Source of the DNA: Hyphomicrobium sp. | GTDB lineage: Bacteria > Pseudomonadota > Alphaproteobacteria > Rhizobiales > Hyphomicrobiaceae | Direction of reading: 5' to 3' | DNA length: 64,000 nt | Assembly: GCA_016793445.1 (NCBI GenBank) | Contig: JAEUME010000006.1 | Span: 94,570 to 158,569 of the forward strand | The notes under the pieces: model-generated | What the model saw: only the letters and a program-made list of their open reading frames with translations | Told to the model about the DNA's origin: nothing | The model's database searches: none | Shown: one piece after another, positions 1-8,870 of the stretch | How positions within the stretch are numbered: position 1 is the stretch's first letter | Layout: every line of letters begins with the position of its first letter | Program-made: the position numbers and the translations under genes

Positions 1-603
1 GCCCCAATGGTCGGCATGGGTGTGGGAGTAGATCACCGCCGAGACGGGCAGGTCCTTCCCCACGTGTTTTTGAAAAAGCTTCCACGCCGCACGGACCGGC
101 TCTGCCGATATGAGAGGATCAAAGACGATCCATCCGGTTTTCCCGCGCACAAACGTGATATCCGAAAGATCGAACCCCCGAACCTGATAGATGCCCGGGA
201 TGACTTCATAAAGCCCGTAGTTGTTATTCAACTTCGACTGCCGCAGCAGCGAGGGGTGGATGCTGTCGAACTCATCCTTCTCATTGAGGAACTGGAAACG
301 CTTCATGTCCCAGGCAACACCGCCGGAGTCCGCCGGAATCTGCAGTTCCTCCATCGGTGCAATGAGGCCCCTGCTCTGCTCCTCGAAATCACGCTTGTCG
401 GAAAAGGGGAGACTGGCCGCGGCCTTGCGGAGGATGTCCAGCGTGAACTTCGATGGAGCCTTGCCCTGGGGATGAAAATGCCCGGGATGGGGAGGTGCCG
501 GCTCAGCGAGAGCAGCGGTGGTCTCCATTAGAGCTCGACCGCTGATGGCGAACGCAGCACCTGCGGCCGGAATTGAGCCGATAAAGTCACGCCTCGTTGT
601 CAT
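1..603 (-). CDS. Alkyl sulfatase (SdsA/YjcS-type metallo-beta-lactamase fold), N-terminal part
   Basis: This gene reads leftward off the window edge, so only about the first 201 residues are present. The ATG at 603 opens with MTTRRDFIGS, a twin-arginine type signal followed by an Ala-rich stretch, so export is likely. The last visible residues are SHTHADHWG, the zinc-binding HxHxDH core of the metallo-beta-lactamase fold. The upstream sequence, including a segment reading NNYGLYEVIPGIYQVRG, fits linear alkyl sulfatases that release sulfate from SDS-like esters. A divergent LysR gene lies 239 bp away, the arrangement known for sdsA/sdsB in Pseudomonas. The catalytic C-terminal half and SCP2-like domain lie outside the window. 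Confidence 0.82.
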   Translation of the reverse strand, partial: MTTRRDFIGSIPAAGAAFAISGRALMETTAALAEPAPPHPGHFHPQGKAPSKFTLDILRKAAASLPFSDKRDFEEQSRGLIAPMEELQIPADSGGVAWDMKRFQFLNEKDEFDSIHPSLLRQSKLNNNYGLYEVIPGIYQVRGFDLSDITFVRGKTGWIVFDPLISAEPVRAAWKLFQKHVGKDLPVSAVIYSHTHADHWG

Positions 604-842
604 TTTCACATCCCCAAAACTGTGCTTCGAATTTTATCAAGCATTATGCGCAGGTTGCGTAAGTGCCGGCGCTTCGCCCTGACTCGCCCTGCAATCATCT
701 GCCCGATGATGGATGGGCTGTCATCTTGCAAAGGAACATGCCTAGCAAATTTTGCGCTTGAATTATGTCGCGAGTAACGCGCATAGCCTTTTATGGAGGC
801 TGCAATTCAAATCTTTGCGCATCTCGATGCAGAAATTGAATT
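604..842. promoter_or_regulatory. Divergent promoter region between the alkyl sulfatase and LysR genes
   Basis: This is a 239-bp noncoding gap between two divergently read genes. LysR regulators usually bind such a gap to control both themselves and the neighbour. No unambiguous operator or -35/-10 pair was identified; the call rests on position and orientation. Confidence 0.45.
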
Positions 843-1805
843 ATGATTGAACTTCTCGAATACGCGCGCGCCCTGAGCGCTCACCGCAATTTTGCCCGCG
901 CTGCAAAACAGCTGGGCATCTCGCAGCCGACATTGACGCGAGCGATCCAGGAACTCGAAGCCCAGTTGGGCGCCAAGCTGTTCGACCGTACCCGGCGTGG
1001 GGTGTTCCCGACTGCGATCGGCGAAGTCGTTATCGAAGGCGCGCGCCGGGTGTCTCGCTGCGTAGAAGATCTCAAGAAGGAAATCCGTTCGTTCGAGGGG
1101 ATGGAAAGAGCGGAACTGAAAGTCGGGGTCGGGCCACTTGTTGCACAGACATGGATGCCGGACGCAGTCATCGCGATGCTTGCAAAGTACCCGTCTATCG
1201 AGGTTCACGTCTCGACTTACGAATGGTGGGAATTGGCCCCACAACTGCTCAATCACCACTGCGAACTTGTCGTCGGTGAAATCACTCCAGACATTAAGCG
1301 TCACAGCGAAATCGCACTCCATCCGCTGCCGCAGCGCCCCTTGCGTTTCTTCTGCCGATCAGGACACCCGCTTACGCGCCTGAAGAACCCGACGATTGCT
1401 CAAATCGGCGCATATCCCATGGCGAGCACCAAATTCCCGTTGCGCGCCGCAGAGCATTTTGGCGGCACCCGAGCCCTGGGCAGGCTCGCGCCCAATGGCA
1501 TGTACTTCGAGCCGCAGATTTCCTGTCAAACCTTTGATGTGTGCCTTCGCATCATCAAGGCAACCGACAACATCGGGATCGCCCCTCTCGCGCAACTGAC
1601 GCGACTTGACTTGAATGAGAGCTTTTTCGTCATTCCTTTCGATGCTGCAAGCTTGCGGACGAACTACGGAGTGATGCATCTGCGCGACCGCTCGTTGAGC
1701 CCGAGTGCCCAAGCCTTCGTGGACCAAGCCTTGGATATGGAGCAAGCCTACTTCGAACCAACTCAGTTCGAACATGCGCCAGCGAGCAAGCGGCGCGGCC
1801 GATGA
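843..1805 (+). CDS. LysR-family transcriptional regulator
   Basis: The 320-residue product has the usual LysR length. An N-terminal winged helix-turn-helix occupies about residues 1-60, with the typical run ARAAKQLGISQPTLTRAIQELE followed by LGAKLFDRTRRG. A linker helix and a LysR substrate-binding domain (about 90-300) follow. It is divergent from the partial alkyl sulfatase gene, so it is the likely regulator of that gene, as SdsB is of SdsA1. The effector is unknown. The ATG at 843 begins directly at the conserved N-terminus. Confidence 0.88.
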   Translation: MIELLEYARALSAHRNFARAAKQLGISQPTLTRAIQELEAQLGAKLFDRTRRGVFPTAIGEVVIEGARRVSRCVEDLKKEIRSFEGMERAELKVGVGPLVAQTWMPDAVIAMLAKYPSIEVHVSTYEWWELAPQLLNHHCELVVGEITPDIKRHSEIALHPLPQRPLRFFCRSGHPLTRLKNPTIAQIGAYPMASTKFPLRAAEHFGGTRALGRLAPNGMYFEPQISCQTFDVCLRIIKATDNIGIAPLAQLTRLDLNESFFVIPFDAASLRTNYGVMHLRDRSLSPSAQAFVDQALDMEQAYFEPTQFEHAPASKRRGR

Positions 1806-2036
1806 AACGCAGGACGGCCGATCACACATCGCGCAGATAAGAAATTACACATCCACCAAGACGACCCGCGCCAATTCGAAATCAATTTCCAAACGTTGTC
1901 ATGCCGCCATTCGGGGTGGCCACGCATGAAGATTAAGGTTTGTGTGGCAGGGAAGCAACGTGTGGAATCCTTGCCGCCGTATATAAAGATAGAATGGCAT
2001 TGGATGGCTGTTTCGGTCGGCGTCAAAGGTGGGCAA

Positions 2037-2924
2037 ATGAGAATAGCAAAATCAGCAGCAACGGCTCTGGTGATGCTGCTTGCTCTTGGCAGCGTGGCAA
2101 TTGCCAATGATCTCAAGTCCAACGAGGCGGCATCAACCGGCTCCCCGGATACTTGGAGTTTGTCGTTTACAACCTACACTTGGCTGCCGTGGATTTCGGG
2201 AGATCTTACCGTCAAGGGCCGCTCTTTCGACGTCGACGTTTCCGCAGGGCAGGTGCTGGATGCGCTGGACTGGTCGGGCATACCGGCATGGTTCAGCTAT
2301 GCCGAAGCCAGAAACGGCCGCATCGGTCTGTTCAACGACATCGCCTATTCGAAACTGACCGCTTCACGCGATTTTGCCAAAACCGGCCCCGGCGGCGCGC
2401 TTTCGCTGTCTGGCAATCTTGGAGCCGACTACGAGCAGACCGTTATTGAACAGGGCGGCGCCTATGAAGTCTGGTCAGACGATGCCGCGGGTCACGGCGG
2501 CACTGCCGTCGATTTGCTTGCGGGTGGCCGCTATTGGAACCAGAAGGCGACGGTTTCGGCCGACCTGTCGGCGACGTTAAATCTGGACCGCCTTACGGTC
2601 GAAGGAAACCGCGTATTTGCCCGCTCGGGGTCTGTGGACTGGTTTGATCCCTTCATCGGCGCACGGCTTCGACAGCAGATAGCACCGGGGCACAGTCTTT
2701 TGCTGCGCGGCGACGTTGGTGGTTTCGACGTCGGCAGCGACTTAACATGGCAGGTGATCGCCAGCTACAATTTCGAACTGTGCCTCATGAATGGCCACGC
2801 TCTGGATGGATACATCGGGTATCGTGCATTGTCCGTCGACTATTCGCAAGGATCCGGAACGAACCGCTACGTGTTCGACAACATTCTCCAAGGCCCGGTC
2901 ATCGGCGCCACGTTGCATTTTTGA
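2037..2924 (+). CDS. Outer-membrane beta-barrel protein, function unknown
   Basis: The 295-residue product starts at the ATG at 2037, preceded by a Shine-Dalgarno-like AAGGTGGG; longer in-frame starts upstream lack one. Residues 1-24 form a signal peptide ending near VAIAN. The rest alternates polar and hydrophobic residues in a beta-barrel-like pattern (for example SLSFTTYTWLPWISGDLTVKG) and ends in ATLHF, the C-terminal Phe typical of BAM-inserted barrels. The Gly- and Asp-rich turns fit a small barrel or surface-antigen-like protein. The substrate cannot be told. It stands alone, convergent with the response regulator at 3066. Confidence 0.7.
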   Translation: MRIAKSAATALVMLLALGSVAIANDLKSNEAASTGSPDTWSLSFTTYTWLPWISGDLTVKGRSFDVDVSAGQVLDALDWSGIPAWFSYAEARNGRIGLFNDIAYSKLTASRDFAKTGPGGALSLSGNLGADYEQTVIEQGGAYEVWSDDAAGHGGTAVDLLAGGRYWNQKATVSADLSATLNLDRLTVEGNRVFARSGSVDWFDPFIGARLRQQIAPGHSLLLRGDVGGFDVGSDLTWQVIASYNFELCLMNGHALDGYIGYRALSVDYSQGSGTNRYVFDNILQGPVIGATLHF

Positions 2925-3065
2925 GTCCCTCCGCGCCGATCACGATCGGCCACGAACGGGATCAATCCGTTACCCCGAATATCGGTGCGCTCCACTCGTT
3001 AACGCGAGCGAAGGATCCACCTTCGACCTTCCTGAAATCCGCGGCCATTTCCTGTCGGCCGTAAA

Positions 3066-4417
<1,352 letters not shown>

Positions 4418-4421
<4 letters not shown>

Positions 4422-6331
4422 GCAATCGAATCATGGCATTCGGGACGGGGGAAGGCGAGCTTAAAGGTGGTTCCCTTGCCGGGCGAGCTGGCGACATCAA
4501 TATGTATTTTATAGCGGCTTGCGATCGCCTTGGAGATGGTGAGTCCCAGGCCCGTGCCGCTGACGCCGTCGGCGCGCCGGCTGAAAAACGGCTCGAAGAT
4601 CCGTGGCAGTACGTCGGGCTCTATTCCGACGCCGGTATCCGCGAAGCGGACGACGATGGTGTCGGCCTCGTACTGGCCCGTGATCGTCAACCGGCCGCCC
4701 TTGGACATGGCGTGGAAGGCATTTTGGACCAGATTGAGCACCAGCATTCTCAATTCCGCATCGGTTGCCAGAACCCGCAGATCCTCTCCGCCGAAGTCGA
4801 CATCGACCGCAATGCCGTGGGTCTCCGCCTCGAAGCGCAGAAGGGCGACGACTTCCGGGATTATGGTCGAGAGTGAGACGAGTTGCAGTTTGGCCGAGGG
4901 CACCTGACTGAGGTCGAGAAGCCTTTTCGTGACGCTGATACATTTGTCGATCTCGCCGTCTATCATCGCCAAGTAGTCGCTCGCCTCCTGATCGAGGGCG
5001 CTGTGGGAAATCGTGCGGCGCTGAATCGCCCGCAGGCCGAGCCGGACGGATGTCAGAGGATTATAGATCTCGTGCGCCACACCGGCAGCGAGCTGACCGA
5101 TCTCCGACAGCCGCTGTTCGTGCGACAGTCGGATCTGCTGCTCGAAATCACGGATCACCTCAATGATGAGGGTTCGTCTGCGACCGTTGCGCTCCACTGA
5201 CAGGCGCGCGGCGGTCGCCTCGACCTGGATGGGGCCATTGTTAGCCCGGACATGCTCGTGAATGTACTTGATGGGTGTGCAATCCTCGGTGATGGCGTGG
5301 AACGGGCAGATCTCCAAAGTAGGCGGGCACCGCTCGCTCCGGCCATGGGCAAGATAGCAGGGTACGCCCACCAGCGTGGACAGCTCCGCGCCGCTCTGCC
5401 GCGCGTAGGCCTGATTGGCCATCACCACGGTGTAGTCCTCATCGAGGACGCGCACGGCATCCGGCACTGTGTCAATGAGCGTCTTCAGAAACGCCTCCTG
5501 CTCGCGGGCCTCTTGCACGCCGCGCTCGATGCGGTCGGCCATACCGTTGAAGTTGCGGCACAGCGCTGCAAGCTCGTCCGTATCGGCCTGATCGACTGCG
5601 ACACGCGATCGAAGATCCCCAGCGGCGAGCGCCCGGCTCGCCTCGTCGAGCGCCATGATGGGGGTCAAGACCTTGCGCTTCATGAAAAGCCATACAGTGC
5701 CCAGCCCGGCAAGCAGGACCAGCAGGCCCGCTCCGCTCATGGCCGCTGCTGCACGCATGGCTGCGGCGTGGATGCCATGGGCCTCATGATCGACGATAAG
5801 CACGCCGTTGATCGGGCTCTTGGAGACCGCGCCATGACAGGTCTCGCACGGCTGCCGGTTGGGAATAGGATTGACGCTGCGCAGCACCTCCTCGCCGCCG
5901 TCCAGAGTCACGAGCTGGGTCGAGCGCTCAAGGCTGCGAAGGCCAGCCTCTGCGCAATTGGCACATCCGAGGTCGGAGAAGGAGAGCTTTGTGGCGAGCT
6001 TTGATTTGTCGCTTGCGAATCGAACCTCACGCGCCGGGTTCAGGATGAGGACGCCTGTAATACCAGGCTGCTGACCCAGCCTGCTGATGATATCCTCGAG
6101 CCCGGGGAGGTCGCGCTTGAGCATCGCGTTCTCCAGGGAGACCTGGAGCAGGCGATTGACCTGATTGGAGGCATTACCACGCTCAGACCCGAGCTCATGG
6201 CGGTACGTCTCGATGAACACGAAAAGAAAGCCCAGCGAAGCGAGCGCTACGGCGAGCGCCAGACCGGCCAGAACCTTGCGGCTCAAGCGCCCGGACGCGA
6301 TCGCGGCAACTCCTGTCGACTCTTCGGCCAT
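4418..6331 (-). CDS. Membrane sensor histidine kinase with a periplasmic CxxCH motif
   Basis: The 637-residue product is read from the ATG at 6331; longer in-frame starts run into the upstream ferredoxin gene. Two membrane helices (about 20-42 and 196-217) bracket a periplasmic domain. That domain contains a GCANC pair (122-126) and CETCH (162-166), a covalent c-type heme attachment motif. A HAMP segment, a PAS domain (about 285-395) with a Cys-rich loop, a HisKA domain with phospho-His 420 in VAHEIYNPL, and a HATPase domain with the G boxes follow. It forms a two-component pair with the overlapping NtrC-type regulator. Heme-based sensing of redox state or a gas is an inference from the motif. 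Confidence 0.9.
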
Positions 6332-6357
6332 TCGCTGGCCCAATTCCCTATTGGCGC

Positions 6358-7368
6358 TCAGGACTGCACCTGAAACAGCCGCTGGGCGTGGTTGCTGACG
6401 GCGCAGATGCGGCAGATGTCCTCGCCCGCCGCCACCGGCGCAGCATCCGGTTGCGCCGGGCGATGGAACGCTGCCCCGCATTTGCTGCACCGGCGTTGCT
6501 GCAAGATGACATGCTCCTGAAGGTAAGGCTGCAACTCGCCGATGGTAACAGCCCCCGTCTCGCACACGTCACGGCACATGCCACAGCCCGTGCACGCTCC
6601 GGGAGCGAACGCGTACATGAGAGACCCGGCCTCAGCCCCTACCAGCGTAATTGCTGCATGTGGGCAAACCTGTACGCACGCGTCGCATCCGACGCAGTGC
6701 ACCTCGTCGATAACCGGCATGAACCTGTAGAGCGCATCCAATGGTTCCGATTTGCGTGCCGTACTTGCCCGGCTCGCAGGACCGCTGGGTTCGAAGAATG
6801 CCGCAAACAGGCGCCGGCGGCGTTGATCGAGGTCATGGTCACTCCGGAGCAAGGCCGCCCGCTGTCTCTGCCATGATGCCTCGTCCAGGCATTCGTGACT
6901 GAGGCGCGGCTGCCGTCGCGACAGCCGTATGCGGTTCGCACGCGCCAGCGCTGCCTCGAAGACAAGGCTCGCATCGCCTGCGAGCGAGGTGCAGCCGGCG
7001 CAGGCGGTGCGAACGGTCTTGATCTCCGCGGCCGACAAGGCCTGCAAATCGCGATCGCCGATGGCATTGAGGCAGGGAACCCGGCCTTGCCCCTGGAGCG
7101 GCTCTCCATGAGTACAAGCCCACATCGCCACGCCGTTCTCGCGATCGATCAGTGGCAGAAACTCTGTAGCCGGAAACGAGATGGCAGCCTCGGGACAAGC
7201 CGGGCGGCACAGCGCACAGCCCGTACAGGCCTCCTCATCCAATCCAAGCGCGTGATCATCCAGGACGATGGCACCGTGCGGGCAGGCCTCGACGCAACAC
7301 CGGCACGAAGCCGTCGCCAAGAGGCCATGCACACAACGTTCATCATCGAACGTGGGCTGTCGGCTCAT
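6358..7368 (-). CDS. Polyferredoxin-type protein with four [4Fe-4S] motifs
   Basis: The 336-residue protein has two pairs of ferredoxin motifs. The N-terminal pair is CRCCVEACP and CTGCALCRPACP. The second pair (after about residue 220) is CVGCDACVQVCP and CTGCGMCRDVC. A C-terminal CSKCG...CRIC quartet could bind zinc. No signal peptide is visible, so it is probably cytoplasmic. I chose the ATG at 7368; an in-frame GTG at 7404 is possible. Lying between torD and the sensor kinase genes, it may deliver electrons or take part in maturation of the molybdoenzyme. It is not a close match to DmsB. Confidence 0.8.
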   Translation of the reverse strand: MSRQPTFDDERCVHGLLATASCRCCVEACPHGAIVLDDHALGLDEEACTGCALCRPACPEAAISFPATEFLPLIDRENGVAMWACTHGEPLQGQGRVPCLNAIGDRDLQALSAAEIKTVRTACAGCTSLAGDASLVFEAALARANRIRLSRRQPRLSHECLDEASWQRQRAALLRSDHDLDQRRRRLFAAFFEPSGPASRASTARKSEPLDALYRFMPVIDEVHCVGCDACVQVCPHAAITLVGAEAGSLMYAFAPGACTGCGMCRDVCETGAVTIGELQPYLQEHVILQQRRCSKCGAAFHRPAQPDAAPVAAGEDICRICAVSNHAQRLFQVQS

Positions 7369-7422
7369 ATCCTCCGAAATTGATCCATTCCCGGCCTCCT
7401 GCACGTCGATCTCAATCTCCCT

Positions 7423-8187
7423 TTACCACGAAGGAGCAACTCCCGGCACGAAGGGCCGCTCGACGTCATCAAGTGCCTGCTCCTCCTTGCCGGTCTTGGC
7501 CTCGGGAATGACGCGCGCCATGCCGGTAATGGTCTCGAGGTGTTCGCGCAATTCCTCAAGATAGCTGGTGGTCAGCAGCGACAGCGCCACATACCAGTCC
7601 GGGGCGCCTGCTTGGACGAGCCGGATCGCATGGTTGCGAATCCAACGAAGAATGTGCTCGTCCATGAACTGCGCGGCGGCTTCCAAGGCTGGAGGTGTCT
7701 CGCCGCCCGGCCGAAATAGATGGGCCAGAAAGCGCAACTGCAGGACGAGATGGTCATCAGGCCGGTTCGCCCAGTCGGAAACCCGCAAATTATGCCTGCG
7801 ATAAAAGGCCCGAACCTGTAGCATCGGATCCTGGCGTTCGAGGCCATCGTCCGTCAACCAGACGGACTCGGTCGGAGCCGCCCGATAGGTGTGACGCAGG
7901 TAGACGTCCGCATATCCTGCCGCCAGCTCGTCCAGTGCTGCCGCGGTCATCGGCTCGGGCAGCGCATCCGCTGCCAGCCACAGAGCCTCAAGCGCCGCAA
8001 GACCCGGATCACTCTTGAGCACCAAACCGAATTGGTCCTGAACCGGCCCCGCCCTCACCGCGGCAATCACTTCGGCCGTCGGCTCACGATCGTGCAGATC
8101 GGCGAGCAACATCAGGTCAACGGCAACCTCGTCAGTCAAGGTGCGTTCGAGGCCGTCCAGGCGCTTGGAAGTGTCGTCCGTGCTCAT
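7423..8187 (-). CDS. TorD/DmsD-family molybdoenzyme chaperone
   Basis: The 254-residue, largely helical protein shows the pattern of TorD-type redox enzyme maturation proteins. A loop around YADVYLRHTYRAAPTESVWLTDDG is followed by PDDHLVLQLRFLAHL and WIRNHAIRL. Such chaperones bind the Tat signal of the catalytic subunit and aid molybdopterin cofactor loading. It overlaps the DmsB-like gene by 4 bp and sits two genes below the DmsA-like gene that bears a Tat signal, its obvious client. Confidence 0.87.
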   Translation of the reverse strand: MSTDDTSKRLDGLERTLTDEVAVDLMLLADLHDREPTAEVIAAVRAGPVQDQFGLVLKSDPGLAALEALWLAADALPEPMTAAALDELAAGYADVYLRHTYRAAPTESVWLTDDGLERQDPMLQVRAFYRRHNLRVSDWANRPDDHLVLQLRFLAHLFRPGGETPPALEAAAQFMDEHILRWIRNHAIRLVQAGAPDWYVALSLLTTSYLEELREHLETITGMARVIPEAKTGKEEQALDDVERPFVPGVAPSW

Positions 8188-8849
8188 TTCACCGCGCCTT
8201 TGCTATGAGGTACGAAAACGATCGACGGCTGCGTCAGTTGCGGATCTGCCATCGACTGTACCTGCCCCACGATGAAGTCGTTTGGCCCACGCGCCTTGGT
8301 CTCGTACGTGCCCTCGCGCAGTTTATCGATCGGACCAATATCGAGCACGCGCATCATGCAAGCCATCACGCAGTAGGGCTTACGGCCGGCGTCAATCTCA
8401 TCGACGCACATGTTGCACTTGGAGACGATGTTGATCTCTGGAATGAACTGGGGTGCGCCGTACGGACACGCCGCCTCGCAGCGCCGGCAGCCGATGCATA
8501 GGCTTGAATCGATGTCGACGATTCCGTCCTTGGCTCGTTTGTAGATGGCTCCAGTCGGGCACGTCGGCAGACAGGCGGGCTCTGCGCAATGGTTGCAGGA
8601 CATGTTAACTTTGTAAGCGTAGACGTCCGGGAAGCTCCCGCCTTCCACATAGGCCACGCGACGGAAGCGCGGTCCAGGAGGAAGGCCATTCTTGTCCTTG
8701 CATGCGATCTCGCACGCCCGGCAGCCTATGCAGTCGACATTGTTGTGAATGAAGCCGAGCTGCATCTCGGGCTGCACGGGCGTGTAGACCTCTCTCTTGC
8801 GGCGGGCAACCGCTTCCTTGATCTTGGCTTTGTCCTTGGAATTGGCCAT
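8184..8849 (-). CDS. DmsB-like four-cluster ferredoxin subunit
   Basis: The 221-residue product has the four Cys groups of the DMSO reductase electron-transfer subunit family. They are CIGCRACEIACK, CNHCAEPACLPTCP, CIGCRRCEAACP and CNMC...CVMAC. It lacks a signal peptide, so it would be exported folded with its Tat-tagged partner. It follows the DmsA-like gene by 21 bp and is predicted to pass electrons to or from that subunit. No DmsC/NrfD-type membrane anchor is encoded next to it. Confidence 0.92.
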   Translation of the reverse strand: MANSKDKAKIKEAVARRKREVYTPVQPEMQLGFIHNNVDCIGCRACEIACKDKNGLPPGPRFRRVAYVEGGSFPDVYAYKVNMSCNHCAEPACLPTCPTGAIYKRAKDGIVDIDSSLCIGCRRCEAACPYGAPQFIPEINIVSKCNMCVDEIDAGRKPYCVMACMMRVLDIGPIDKLREGTYETKARGPNDFIVGQVQSMADPQLTQPSIVFVPHSKGAVK

Positions 8850-8870
8850 GACGTCCTCCTCGACATCACA

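Noticed and set aside
1896..2036. N-terminal extension of the beta-barrel protein
   Set aside because: The upstream 47 codons lack a ribosome site and would bury the signal peptide; ATG 2037 has both.
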